Shown here one piece after another: positions 48,227-60,180 of a stretch of DNA of 64,000 bases. The translations under genes were made by a program, and so were the position numbers. The stretch covers positions 430,040-494,039 of the forward strand of contig VZQC01008079.1 in the NCBI GenBank assembly GCA_009823505.1, read 5' to 3'. Position 1 is the stretch's first letter; each line of letters begins with the position of its first letter. The notes under the pieces were generated by a model. It ran no database searches. It worked only from the letters and a program-made list of their open reading frames with translations, and was not told where the DNA came from. This DNA comes from Rhizomys pruinosus (taxonomy: Eukaryota; Chordata; Mammalia; Rodentia; Spalacidae).

Positions 48227-48243
48227 AGCATACCATCCTTTCT

Positions 48244-48413
48244 TTTTCTTTTTTTTTTTTTTTTTTTTCTTTTTGAGACAGGGTCGGTCTCCCTGTAGCC
48301 CCAGCTGTCCTGGAACTCACTATGTAGACCAGGCTGGCCTTGAACTTACAAAGATCCGCCTGCCTCTGCCTCCTGAGTGCTAGGATTAAAGGTGTGCACA
48401 GCCATGCCCGGCA
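48244..48413 (-). repeat. B1 SINE, full length
   Basis: The minus-strand B1 is complete: T run (48249-48268), 'tttgagacagggtcggtctcc', 'ctggccttgaacttac', 'gcctctgcctcctgagtgc' and 'gccatgcccggc'. Target-site duplication of 17 bp with one mismatch, 'agcata(c/c)catcctttct' type (48227-48243 and 48414-48430). Confidence 0.95.
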
Positions 48414-48687
48414 AGCATACTATCCTTTCTATCCTGAAAAGTCAGGTTCCATCAAGAAACATGGCCTGTGTTTCAGAAGCCATGAACTTTAAATTTCTTA
48501 GTTAAAAGTATCTCAGTATATTGAATAATTCTGTCTACAACAATGGATAACTTCACTTTCAGAAACATCAGCCTAATATTCTCACTGTGTAAAATACAAA
48601 TTAGTTATTTATTTCAGGACACTTATTTGGAAATGTCAACTCTAGAAGATCTAAAGTGGAAAAAATGTAAAAGGATTCTATCTAAAG

Positions 48688-48762
48688 TTTTTTTTTTTTT
48701 TTCTGTCTTTTCAAGACAGGGTCTCCCTGTAGCCCCACCTGTCCTGGAACTCGCTCTGTAGT
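48688..48762 (-). repeat. B1 SINE, 5'-truncated
   Basis: T run, then 'caagacagggtctccctgt' and 'cacctgtcctggaactcgc', stopping after 'tctgtag'. Only the 3' half of the B1 was inserted (minus orientation). Confidence 0.85.
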
Positions 48763-48944
48763 TTTTAATACAGTAGGGTGACTCTGGATTCACATTTAGT
48801 AGAATAATTTATCAGAGAAACATATCTCATAAATGATTGGATCATTTAGAATATGTCCCCACAAAAAATAAACAGAGACATCAGAACTGAAGAATACAAT
48901 ACACCAAATTTATCCTCACAGATATCTACAAAATATTCCACCCA

Positions 48945-49547
48945 GGGGCTGGAGAGATGGCTGTATTAGTCACTTTTCTGTTGCTGTGATAAAACCACCA
49001 TGACCAAAGGAACTTATAAAAGGAAGAGTTTATTTGAGGTTACTATTGATGGTTCCAGAGAAACAGAGTCCATTGTGTCAGGAGGCATGGTGTTTGGGGC
49101 TGGAGCAGCAAGCAGAGGGTCACATCTCGCAATGAGCACAGGAAGTCAAGAGAGAGCGACTGGAGACCACAAAGCTTGTTAAACTCACTAAGCCTGCCCC
49201 CAGTGACATACTTCTTCTAGCACGGCCACACCTTCTAAGACCTCCAAGAACAGTGCCACCAACTGGAGACAAAAATGTCTGAATACTTAAAGCCTATGAG
49301 GGACACAAATTCAAACCACCACAATGGCCTAGCGGTTAAGAGTGCCGACCGCTCTTACAGAGGACCCGGGTTTGATCCCCAGCACCCACATGGGCGGCCG
49401 AGAACCTCTGAAACAATTCAAAGACAAAAAAAAACTCCAGTTCAGGGGAATCCGACACCCTCTTCTGACCTCTGTTGGCATGCACCATGGGTGCACAAAC
49501 CTTGAATGCAGACAGTACATCATACACATATAGAAATTAAAAAAAAA
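48945..49547 (+). repeat. B2-type SINE split by an LTR insertion
   Basis: The first 17 nt of the B2 head ('ggggctggagagatggc') lie at 48945-48961. The rest resumes at 49324-49547 with 'atggcctagcggttaagagt', B-box 'gggtttgatcccc', an altered unit region carrying an A-rich insert (49413-49435), and an A-rich tail. The surrounding sequence is L1 ORF2, with 'attccaccca' before and a matching 'ttcatccaaa' after as a probable target-site duplication. Confidence 0.9.
48962..49323 (-). mobile_element. Solo LTR, ERVL-MaLR type, inside the B2 SINE
   Basis: 362 bp with termini TGTATTAG...CACCACA on the plus strand and a perfect 5-bp target-site duplication atggc (48957-48961 and 49324-49328). A 5-bp duplication and TG...CA ends fit ERVL/MaLR LTRs. 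On the minus strand it reads 'tgtggtggtttgaatttg' at the start and '...aaaagtgactaataca' at the end, a phrase pair I know from abundant rodent and mammalian MaLR-like LTRs. The 60-codon frame at 49000-49182 is inside it and not a gene. Confidence 0.85.
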
Positions 49548-50044
49548 AATTTCATCCAAACACCAGAGAATATACTTTCTACTCAGCACCCCATTCACCA
49601 AAAGCGACCATATACTGGAATGCAAATACAACATGATTTGAAATTATTCATGTATTCTGTCAGATCCATAGTATAATAAAAGCTCAATATTAAACACCCG
49701 ATAAGCGCCTACTAACCACAAGAACACATGGCTAACTAAAGAAAACACAATCTGAATAATGAGTGGTCAGGAAGAAATAAAGAACAAAATAAGCATTCAT
49801 GGAACTAAACAAAAAACGACATACAACACACCAAAACCTATGCCATGCATTAAAAGCAGTCCTAAGAGGGAAATTTATAGCCCTAAGTGCCCACATTAAA
49901 AAAACAAAGAGAACGAATAAATGATCTAACACTGCAGCTAAAAACACTTGAGAGAGAAGAACAAATGAACCCTAAACCCAACAGACAGCAAGAAATAACA
50001 AAAATAAGAGCAGAAATCAAAGAAATAGAAACAAAAAATCAGCA

Positions 50045-50077
50045 ATAACAAAAAAAATAAATAAATAAATAAATAAA
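50045..50077. repeat. A-rich (AAAT)n tract in L1
   Basis: A short AAAT run followed by AAC-rich sequence, an expansion of A-rich L1 ORF2 DNA. Confidence 0.8.
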
Positions 50078-51914
50078 ACAAACAACAACAACAAACAAAA
50101 ACAATGAATCCAAAAGCTGGTTCTTCGAAAAGATAAACAAAATAGACATTTAGCCTAGTTAACCAAAAGAAAGAAAGAGCAACTCCAAATTAATAGTATT
50201 TGTGACGAAAAGGGAAACATCACAACAGATAAAGAAAAGATGCAGACAATCATTTGAGAATATTTCAAAAACCTATACTCTACTAAATTTGAAAACCTGA
50301 GAGAAATGGATGAATACCTGAAATCCTGAGATTCACCAAAGCTTAACCAAGAAGAGATTGGCAGCCTAAACAGACCCATAATACTTGAGGAAATTGAAGA
50401 TGTTAATAATAAAAAAAAAACCTCCAAACTAAAAAAAGGCCAGGTCCAGATGGTTTCACAGCAAAATTCTATAAAAAATTTAAAGAGGTCTTACAACCAT
50501 TACTGCTCAAACTGTTCAGAGGAATACAGAGGGAAATATCCCAAATTCCTTCTATGAAGCCAGCATCACTCTAATACCAGTACCAGGCAAAGATACAAAC
50601 AAGAAAGAAAACTATCAACCCATCTCATTAATGAACTACAGATGTAAAAATTCTCGACAAAATATTTGCAAATTGTATTCAGATCCTTATCAAAAAGATC
50701 ATCCACTTGACCAAGTAGGATTCATACCAGACATGCAGGGATGGTTCAACATACATAAATCAATAAATATTGTAAAATATAAATGGACTGAAAGACAAAA
50801 ACCACATGATCATTCTCAATTGATGCAGAGAAAAAAGCCTTTAACTAAATCCAGCATCACATCCTGCTTAAAGAGAGGGAACTGGACTGGAAGAAACATA
50901 TCCTCAATGTAATTAAAGCCATATGTAAAAACAAACCCACTGCCAACATCATCTTAAATGGAGAAAAATTAGAACATTCCACTCTAAAGTTAGGAACCCC
51001 ACAAGCGCTCCCCTATCACCAACTCGCTCTTCAATATAGTACTTGAAATTGCTTGCTAGGGCAATAAGGCAAGAAAGGGAAATTAAATGATACTTAATTG
51101 GCAAAGAGGAAGTCAAAAATATCCCTTTTTGCAGATGATATGATAGTTTACCTAAGGGAAGCTAAAAACTCCACCAGAAAACTCTGAGAAATGATTAAAA
51201 GTTTTAGTAAAGTGGAAGGATACAAGATAAACGTAGAAAAATTGGTAGACTTCCTTTACACCAACAATAAGCATCTGGAGAAAGAATATAAGGAGACCTT
51301 CCCAATCACAATAGCCCCCCCCAAAAAAAGAAAAAAAAAAAAACCTGGGAATAAAACTAACCAAAGGACACCAAAGACCTCTACAACCAAAATTTAAAAC
51401 CCTTAAGAAGGAGATTGAAAACGACATCAAAAGATTGGGAAAGACCTCCAGGTCATGGGATTGGAAAAATAATATAGTAAAAATGTCCATTTCTACGACA
51501 ATTAACATACAAGATTCAATGTCAGATCCTAATCAAAATCCCCAATGAGCTTTCACATACTGGGAAAAAAAAAAAAAAAAATCTAAATTCAAAGAAAAAC
51601 AAAAAAAAACTCCAAATAGCTAAAGCAACCCCTGAAAAAGGGCCAATACAGGGAGGGATTACCTACCAGAATTCAAGCTAAGATTATTCAGGAGCTATAT
51701 GTCATAAAGACGATGGTACTCAGCAAAAAACAGACGCGATGATGTTGCAAAACTGGATCATCATTTGTAGAAGAACAAATTTAAACCCTACATCTCACCC
51801 TGTACAAACATAAACTCCAAGTAGTCAAAGATCTCAACTTGAACCTGAAAACCATGAGGTTGAAGAAAAAAGTTTGGCAGAAACCTACAAGACAAGGCAT
51901 AGGAAAAGACGTTT

Positions 51915-52092
51915 CTTTTTTTTTTTTTTTTTTTGTATTTTAGACAAGGTCTCCCTTTAGTCCAGCTGCCCTGGAGCCTGGAGCTTACCTCTCTTCACTC
52001 TGTAGACCAGGGGCTGCCTGGAACCTCAGAGATCTTCCTGCCTCTGCCTCCCAAGTGCTTAGGAATAAACCGTGGCCACCACACCCAACAGG
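51915..52092 (-). repeat. B1 SINE inside L1
   Basis: Minus-strand B1 with T run (51915-51934), 'gacaaggtctccctttag', 'gagatcttcctgcctctgc' and 'ggccaccacacccaac'. It carries several small insertions relative to the other B1s. Target-site duplication aggaaaag (about 51900-51907 and 52090-52097). Confidence 0.9.
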
Positions 52093-53619
52093 AAAAGGCT
52101 TCAAAACCAAACAGCAGCTGCACAAGAACATAAGGCAATAGTTGGGACAAGTGGTAACTCATCAAAACTTAAAAGCTTCTGTACAGCTAAAAGGAAACAA
52201 TCAAAGAAGTGACAGACAAAACCCACAGAGTGGGAGGAAACCTTTACCACTATACAGTCAGACAGAGCATAACATACAAAAATATAAACCTATAAAGAAA
52301 ACAAAGAAGAAAACACATATGACCTACTCAAAAATGGTAGTAAAGAGCCATTGTAACTGCAGAGACTCACCAGCTAAGGAAGTAAAGATGGCTTGAGAAG
52401 ACACATTCTTAAAAAAAGTGTTACACATTCGTTAATAATTAAGGAAGTGCAAATTAAAATCCACACTAAGTTATCATCTCACTCCAATAAAACTGGCCAA
52501 GACAAGAAAACAAGACACAAATGCTGGGACAGGTTGTGGAGAAAGGGGAAAACACTCAATTCCATTGCTTGTAGGAATGTAAACTCGTACAACATACAAA
52601 CAGTGTTGGAGAATCCTTCTAAAATGACCTCCAAATGACCTATACCACCTGACTCAGTCAATCCATCCTGGGTATATACCACAGACTCATCCTACTTGCA
52701 AAGACGCATGTGCAGTTACATTTATTGCAGTGCTTTTCAGAATAAGAGAAAGCTGAAACCAACCCAAATGCGCCCTCAACACTGATGGACTTAGATAACA
52801 AAAATGTTGTACATCTACACAATGGTTTTCCTATTGCAGCAAGTAAAGAAAAGATGACATCGATGAACTATGCAGGTAAATGATGAGCTCAAGCCATTAT
52901 AGCTAAGTAAAGGAACCACAGTCCCGGGGGGGGGGGGGAAGGTAATGGTTTCCCTCATTTCAGATTGCTATCACCAAATCCCCCAGCGCAGGCAAGAATG
53001 AGCAAACTTATTAATTTTATATTCTTTGTTATTCTGAAAGCAACTGTACGTCACAATGTGATTCTTAATGGAGTGTTCTAGATTGACATACCATTTATAT
53101 TCAAGACATTGAATTACCTAAGGGTGAGAATATACGTATTATATTCATAGAGTAATATAAAATTAAAAGGAAAAAAGTGAACCCCAAAAACATATTTTAG
53201 AATTAACATACAGTTTATCCCAAAGGTCATTTAGTATATTATACTATTTGATAAATATATATAGAATTATAATAACAATAAGGTATATATATAATTCTAC
53301 AATTTAAAAAAACAAAAAAAAAAAAAAGAACAACAACCATAAGGACTGGGTCAAAGAACTGGACTGGATTACAGTTAAATTCTCTCCAAAACAAACAAGC
53401 CTCTGAAGAAAACAATCCTTGCAATGGCTGAGAGAAAGATGCAAGAGCAGTATGGCAGAATAAACTGGGGAGGGGGAGGGGGCAGAGAGAGGGAATGTTC
53501 CAAATTGGACTGAAATATACAAAATGTCAATTTAAAAGAACATGATTAAAAATAATTATTAATAATTAATAAAGTCGCCAATCAAAAAAAAAAAAAAAGA
53601 AAAAAGAATAATGTCCCGT

Positions 53620-53795
53620 ATATCAGATGAGAATTATGGTTGAAGGAAAGTTTAATCTGTATTTCCAAGATGTTTTTCTTAAATATTTTTATCTTTTTAC
53701 AAATGAAAGTAAAATCAAGTAACTTAAAAAAAAAAAAATACAACTTAATCATATTTAGCATTCTTTTTCTGTCTGGACACCCCCCCCCCCCGTAG
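53620..53795. other. Unassigned segment with a C homopolymer
   Basis: Short unique-looking stretch between two L1 elements that ends in about 12 C residues (53781-53792), just before the next L1 3' UTR. Confidence 0.4.
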
Positions 53796-54600
53796 CCCAC
53801 CCATAGCATATTGAGTCAGTTTGTATACCCAGATGACCTGTGGGAGGCCATTCAGCCTAATTTCCCTTAAAGAAAATCAACTCCCCCTCATCCAGCAGTG
53901 ATTAGCTGCCAATATTTCCTTACAAAAGTTGTGACCTCCTGCCCATTTCTCCAGTTCTATTCGGTTTTTTGTCTGATTAAGTTTTCACAGGTTTTATGCA
54001 TGTTGTCACCATTGTTATAGCCTCATAGGAGCAAGGTCCCAGGAGCCTGTAAGAGACTCTGCTTCCTTATGTTCATGTACCTCCTCCACTGGCTCTTACA
54101 ATCTTTCTGCACCCCCCTCTTTGGTTATAGCCCCTGAGCCATGTTTGAGTGAGGTGTAATTTAATCCTGTCTAATGATCCACACACTGCAGTCTCTTACT
54201 TACTCTCTACACGTTGGTCATTTGTGGCCTATTGTTTTCATTGCTCTAGGCTGCATGAGGAAGCTTCACAGATGAGACTTGAAAGATCCATTAGTACCTG
54301 GCTTACTTTTTTTTTAATTTTATTTATTTTTGTGTATGAATGTACTGTCTGCATGTAGGTTTGTGCACCCGTGCAATGCCACGGAGGTCAGAAGAGGGTC
54401 TCGGATTCCCCTGGAACTAAGGTTCTCCTGGAATTGGAGTTACAGACGGTTCTCAGCCTCCATGTGGGTGCTGGGGATCGAACCCGGGTCCTCTGCAAGA
54501 GCAGTCGGTGCTCTTAACCGCTAGGCTGTCTGGCTTACTTTTAACAGATGACCTGGAAGACCTGTAACTAGGAGGCTGGATCTATGTCAACATTCCCTAT
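53796..54600 (-). mobile_element. L1 long 3' UTR, minus orientation, interrupted by a SINE
   Basis: It aligns in the same orientation with 3780-4300 along its length: 'catattgagtcagtttgtatacccagatgacc' (read 53808-53839), 'ccagcagtgattagctgccaat' (53892-53913), 'ggagcaaggtcccaggagcct' (54027), 'tcattagtacctgg'-like end (54290). A B2 SINE at 54311-54530 interrupts it. It is truncated on both sides. Confidence 0.72.
54311..54530 (-). repeat. B2-type SINE, duplicated-unit form, 5'-truncated
   Basis: Minus-strand copy with two units (the second altered to 'aaccttagttccagggg'). It lacks the first part of the head: it stops after 'taaccgctaggctgtc'. Perfect target-site duplication tggcttactttt (54299-54310 and 54531-54542). 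Confidence 0.93.
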
Positions 54601-57216
54601 CTGAAGTAAATGTGCATTACAGATAAAAGCAATGTATTTATGTGCAAATGAGGCTTTTGTACAAGTCTTGGAGTACAATTTCTAAGCACACGTTTCTTCT
54701 AGTGTACAAAATATTTTTAAATTTTTAGCAGACAATGAAATCCTACAGAACAACCAGAATTGAAGCACAATGAAGTATATTGGTCAGCAAGATTTCAAGC
54801 AGTTTACGAATGAACAAATTTACATTTAATGCCCTTCATTGGACACAGAAAGACTTGCTTTGCTAATTCCTTTTTAAAAAGGCATTTTATATCACTTTAT
54901 AATAGTGCATGACAGGCCTATAGGTGATAGTGCTTTGCATACAATTACAATAATTCATCCTTCATTACCTGAGCTCTGGTATGGTTAGTTTAGGATCAGT
55001 TTACATCAAATAGGTTATCTCTCCCTTTCAGATATGAGGACAGAGACAACAGTGTGTAAAGAATTGCCAATAAAATGAAATTGCAGAAATCAGTACCTCA
55101 TAGCTTCTAAGGGATGATTTAGACCATTAAAAGATAGGCTCATATAAAAATAGCTGAAGTCTATATTAAACTGGTCCATTTTCATTCAATTCCACTTGAT
55201 TATGAAGTGATATTATTACCATGATTATCAGTTTTAATTTTCCAGCCTGAATTCAAACCTTCTCTTTGGGGTTGGAGCTATTGCTCCAAATATATATTTA
55301 GGATGATATTTTCTATAAGTACCCATTCACAGGGCAATTCATCTGGCAGAAGTCTATTCATAAAGCTTAAAGCAGCATTAGGTATAACCCTAGACACGAT
55401 CAGCTAGGTAGATATAGAAAGAAGACTAAACTTAAAAACAGTCACTGCTGCTGATTTCTGAAATGGTATTGTATAAGTGGTCTAGGCAATTTGTATGGAA
55501 TGCATCTCTAGTTACCATTACTATGACTTTATTTAAGCTGATTCCCTCTACTGAGCATGCTCTCTTCCTTTCCATTCAGGATTTGCTTAGCAGATGATCA
55601 ATTCTTAAATGCTTTAACTTAAACTTCACTGTAATGCGTGATGTCCCTGTCCTTTTCAGGAGAGCTTGGATGTATAGAGCCCTCCACATACACAATTCTC
55701 ACTTGTCAGAGGATTTTCTTCCATACGAAATTCTGCTATCTGCTGGCTTACAGTTTCTGATGAGGAAGTTAATGTTTTTAACTGTTTTCTTTTTTTGTTA
55801 TCTGATAGATATAAGCATGAATGTAATGAATTTTAGACGTCTTCATCCCCAAACTCCCCTTGCATCATCCTGCTCTTTCTCCCAACGAAACCCTGCTTTT
55901 CTATATGTCTTCTCTATGTCTTTTCATTCTGATGACTTACTGAGTTTAATTATGGTTGCTTATATGTTATAGATCTCTGTGTGATTTGGTTTTTGTTTCA
56001 TTTCTGCTTTTAAAACTTTTTCTTCATCGATAGTCTTCAGAAGTTGACTGAGACATACCTTTTTTTATAAAAATTTTTGTTCAATTGCTTAATTATTTGG
56101 TTTTGTTTTAACCAAACTTCCTGAATTTCAGAGTTGTGATTTTAATGAAACTCTTAAATAATAATATCAGTTTTTCATTGCTGAGTTTTTGCCTTGTGGT
56201 CTTTATTTGAACTGCCAATTTCATGGGCATAAGCCCTCTTCACAAATTTTGTTAATTATCAGTGCTGTGTTTATTTTCTTACTTTGTGCCACAACCTTCT
56301 TATTTTATGTTTTTTTTTAATTTGGTCTTCATATTTACTATTCATTGCATATATCATTTTATTTAATCCTAATTAAATCTAATTCTTCATGTTTCACTCA
56401 ATCTCCTAAAGTTCTTAAACTCTATCTATAAATTCATTATTTCCTGTGTGCTTACTTTTCTGTTCTCTTGAAGTAATTTCAAAAGTCTTTGTTAATTTTA
56501 ATGTCTGAGTAATTTGGGAGTATTTTGCTGAAAATTAAAATATATGAATACTTATGGTGATATTTTCTGTGTTCATCTTATGTCTAGGGTCCTTTAAATT
56601 TATTCTAGGCAGTGTGAGTGATAGAAAACTATGTTTTCTATGACTGTCCTCTGATGACCAGTGGTTTTGATTTTCCATCAGAATTAAATCACACTGGTAC
56701 ACCAGACTGATTGAATAAAACTGATGTCCATAAAGTACCTTCCTGGGCCATATTTAAACCACTGATTGTATAGTTTGTTTTTTGTAAATATACCCATGCT
56801 TGCTTGTTTAGGTATGGGTGACATTTGGGGTAGAAGAACAAAAATGGGTCACTGCTTTGTAAATGGTGTTGTAGCCCAAGAAATCTATAATATTAAGTAT
56901 CTGAGACTTTAGTGATAATGTTTATTTATTTCAATTTATAATGTGTATTTTGGAGGGGGGTGTAGTATCAGAGGAGTTTAATGTTGGATAATTTTGAGTG
57001 ATAACATATCTCTATATGCCCTTAGATTTCTGAGATTCTTTCATTCTAAATATTAGTGTGATGTTGAAAAACAAGTCGACAAAATAGAGTATGCAACATT
57101 AATCTTGGAATAATGACACAATTCTTACCCTCCTATCACCATGGTGATATTGGTACTGTCTCTGTGATTCAAACATGAACAAAAAATTAACAAGGAGATC
57201 AATTGTCAAAAAAAAG
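54601..57216. other. Unassigned DNA, about 2.6 kb
   Basis: No repeat or gene recognised. The 112-codon frame at 55634-55972 is the longest in this stretch. It has no recognisable domain, and its hydrophobic runs follow the T-rich composition. With no codon bias or splice signals to support it, I do not call a gene. Confidence 0.45.
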
Positions 57217-57223
57217 TACTTGA

Positions 57224-57428
57224 GGGGGCTGGAGAGATGGCCTAGCAGTTAAGAGCGCCGACTGCTCTTACAGAGGACCTGGGTTCGATCCCCAGTACCC
57301 ACATGGCTACTGAGAACCGTCTTTACTCCAGTTCCAGGGGAATCCGACACCCTCTTCTGACCTCCGAGGCATTGCATGACACAGGTTCACTACATGCAGA
57401 CAAATACATTCATACACATAAAAAAAAA
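57224..57428 (+). repeat. B2-type SINE, single-unit form
   Basis: Head 'ggggctggagagatggccta', B-box 'gggttcgatcccc', one 17-bp-type unit after 'gtcttt', and a small deletion near 'caggttcactacatgc'. Target-site duplication tacttga within an A-rich context (57217-57223 and 57429-57435). Confidence 0.93.
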
Positions 57429-57435
57429 TACTTGA

Positions 57436-58911
57436 AAGTTTTTGACATAGATGTAGTCTATAATTCAAAGCATATTTATCATGTATTTGGTATTTTCTTG
57501 CTTTACTTTTTATTTCATTGGTTTTGTTCTTTATGCTTTTTCCAAAAACTGGCTGGGATCTGTATTACCAAGAATAACTTAGGCATTCAAGGTAAAGAGA
57601 CTTCACAACTAGATAAGGCACCCAATGTAATTTACTTTGTAACAATGTACACAAATTTTCAGATGTCAATTACAGAAATTTCAAACATAAATGAGGTGGG
57701 AAATGCTCATTCATCAAGCCTGCACTGCCAATTTCTCAAAGGACATAAAATCAATATAGGTCAAATTTTCTATTTCTTAGAAGCCAAACTCACTAAGCAC
57801 TATGCAGGGGACTTTACAAGCAGTTTTCCTGTAGATTTACTGCTTAGCATGCATGAACATTAGCCTCTTTAAATGCTGGGCTGAGAGAACTTAAATTATG
57901 AAACAGTTTGCCTGATTGAAAAATAAAAACAATCAAACTCCAGCTCTACTCTATGGAAATTCATTGGGTGATAAGACAGTGGATAATGGGCAGGTGAACT
58001 TTGAATTTTCATGTTGCAGATATTGATTTTAGAAAGAATTATTCTATACCTGTCAACTCCTAAAATAAACACATCACCAAATAGAAGCACCACCATTTTT
58101 CACCACAATCATAAAACTCAGATAAAATATATTAAATATTTATGACAGAATTGTTTAACTAAGTATTAGAGTGTAAACAATCAAATAGAATTAACATTAA
58201 ATGTAATAATATCAAAAACCCTTAGATAAGCAAATATATTAAATATAAGTTTTCACTATTATAAATTGATAAAATTTATTGTTAATATGTTATATTTGTA
58301 AGAATACTGTCAGTGAATATTTTTCTCTCTAAGAATAAATATATTTGAATAATAATAAATTATTCTTTCAGTGGAATTCAAAGTAATCTCTAGAATAATA
58401 ATAGCAATTGGTTATTTTTTTATATAAGAAAGTCATTTACCTAGCTGGAGAATCAGTGTATTATTACACATCATTATATATAATTGACTATAACTCAATT
58501 TGTATAAAGAACCAGAGATATTAGCACATGATATTCATCTTCATGTGAGGATATTATAAAAATTTCTGTGCATTCCTAGTGATTACATTATATATTATTT
58601 CTGTCATTGAAACTAAATATTACATTCTTCCATTAAAGGAGCACAAGTGAGTGGTAAATGCATAAAAACCTATTTCCTCATGGAGCTTGTCTTGAACTGT
58701 ATTTCCCCTCTATCACTCTACCATTGTTAAAGACAAAAGTCTTTGGAAGCAACTTCAGGTGTAAGAAAAGTAATGTGTGATGAGCCTTCATTTATATCCA
58801 AACATCCTATGTGTGTCCAGGGCCTACCATGATAGGACTGAAAGAAGAAAATCTAAGGATACACTTGGGAGGCAAGTAGAGACAAAGGAAAACCTTTGTC
58901 TTCAGAACTAA
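57436..58911. other. Unassigned AT-rich DNA
   Basis: No gene recognised. The 186-codon frame at 57303-57863 starts inside the SINE and runs through a T-rich stretch, so it is not evidence of a gene. Confidence 0.5.
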
Positions 58912-58929
58912 AATAACTATCTGTCCCTT

Positions 58930-58986
58930 CATTGACTGTTTCTTTTGCTGTACAGAAGCTTTTGAGTTTAATGAGGTCCCATTTGT
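58930..58986 (-). mobile_element. Short inverted 5' piece of a twin-primed L1
   Basis: 57 bp of L1 ORF2 on the minus strand: the reverse complement reads from 'atgggacctcattaaactc' through 'aagcttctgtacagcaaaag' to 'gtcaatgaa'. The sense L1 that follows starts with 'aaaacccacagagtgggag', which is the next stretch of ORF2. A textbook 5' inversion with almost no loss. Confidence 0.85.
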
Positions 58987-60180
58987 CTAAAACCCACAGA
59001 GTGGGAGGAAATCTTCACCAGTGATACATCAGATAGAACATTAATATCCAGAATATATAAATTACTCAAAAACCAAAGAAATAAGAAGAAAAATGACACT
59101 ATCAAAAGATGGAGTAAAGAGCTGAATAGAGAATTCAAAAATGAAGAAGTGAAGAAAGCTAAGAAACATCTCAAAAAGTGTTCATCTTAGCTAATAATTA
59201 AGGAGATGAAAATCAAAACCAGCTTAAGATTTCACCTTTCCCTGGTAAGAATGGCCAAGATTAGGAAAACAAAGGACAGAAAGGGAAACACTCACTCACT
59301 GCTGGTGGGAATGCAAACTCCTGCAACCCTTATGGAAAGCAGTGTGGAAAACTCTTAAAAGACAGAAAATGAGCCTATCACCTGAAACAGTCATACCATT
59401 CCTGGTATGTAAATCTATGTTTATTGCAGCTCTCTTCACAATAGCAAAAAGCTGGAGGCTTTTCCTTCCTCAGCAAAGGAGTGGATACAGAAAACGTGGT
59501 ACATCTACACAATGGAGTTCTATGCAGTCTTAAAGAAAGATGCAATTACCAGGCATGGTGTCACACACATTTAATCCTAGCACTTGGGAGGCAGAGTCAG
59601 GTGGATCTTTGTGAGTTCAAGGCCAGCCTGGTCTACAGAGCAAGTTCCAGGACAGCTGAGGCTACATGGGGACCCTGTTGCGAGAAAGACCACAAAACAA
59701 AGAAGATGCCGTCATGAACTTTGTAGGTAAGTGGATGGAACGAGACGACATTGTGCTAAGTGAAGTAACACAGTCCCAGAAAAACAAACGAAGTATGTTG
59801 TCCCTCATTTGTGGATGCTAGCACAAAAATCCCTAGTTGCAAAGCAAACTGAGCATCATCTATGTCATATTTCTTTTTTATATGAAAGCAGCAGTATGGT
59901 TAAAATGTGAATCCGTTAATGGGTTTGACCATTAAATTACAATTTATGTTCAGATTTTGTAATATTGGTATATGGGGGGAGGATATGTATGCATATGTTG
60001 AAGTAATATAAAATAAAAGGAGAAAATGTGAAAAAAGACAGAAATATGCAAGACACGTATGGCAGAATGCAGGAACAGGGGTGGGATGGGGAGCATGGAA
60101 AGGGGAATGGGTCAAAATTGAACTGAGAAATGATGTATGAAATGTACAAACATCAAAAATAGTTTTGAAAAAATAAAAAA
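58987..60180 (+). mobile_element. L1 ORF2 C-terminus and short 3' UTR, sense 3' part
   Basis: The plus strand follows the 39.2-40.2 kb copy: 'agatggagtaaagagctgaat', 'tgctggtgggaatgcaaactc', 'gtttattgcagctctcttcac' and 'gtcatgaactttgtaggtaag', then a short 3' UTR with 'ggggtgggatggggag' and terminal 'aaaaataaaaaa'. Probable target-site duplication aaataact (around 58911-58918 and 60179-60187). ORF2 is broken. A B1 (59549-59700) interrupts it. Confidence 0.87.
59549..59700 (+). repeat. B1 SINE inside L1
   Basis: Plus-strand B1: 'ccaggcatggtgtcacaca', 'cctagcacttgggaggcag', 'gttcaaggccagcctggtct' and 'ggggaccctgttgcgag'. It splits the L1 phrase for 'aaagatgccgtcatgaac', with aaagatg-like repeats on either side. 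Confidence 0.92.

Larger units (their letters stand above)
48860..53604 (+). mobile_element. 5'-truncated L1, ORF2 through short 3' UTR, with nested insertions
   Basis: It begins late in the ORF2 endonuclease domain ('gatatctacaaaatattcc', 48921) and runs through the reverse transcriptase (50631-50912, FADD-type core near 51130-51145) and C-terminal region (52140-52960). The short 3' UTR has 'ggggagggggagggggcaga' (53466) and a poly(A). It is bounded by a target-site duplication, agaatatgtccc (48848-48859) and agaataatgtccc (53605-53617). ORF2 is destroyed by many indels, more than in the 39-kb copy. It is interrupted by a B2 SINE (itself split by an LTR) and by a B1 at 51915. Confidence 0.88.

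Noticed and set aside
48962..49323. hAT DNA transposon with an 8-bp duplication
   Set aside because: I first compared it to a rodent hAT-type repeat, but the ends are TG...CA with a perfect 5-bp duplication, which fits an ERVL/MaLR LTR better.
55634..55972. 112-codon open frame on the plus strand
   Set aside because: No recognisable domain or supporting splice or promoter context. A frame of this length is not surprising in 64 kb of DNA.
9821..57428. CRISPR-like array from the regularly recurring B2 motif
   Set aside because: Copies are kilobases apart, in both orientations, with target-site duplications and A tails: dispersed SINEs.
57303..57863. 186-codon open frame on the plus strand
   Set aside because: It starts inside a B2 SINE and continues through T-rich flank; no domain, no family resemblance, and the hydrophobic run follows base composition.
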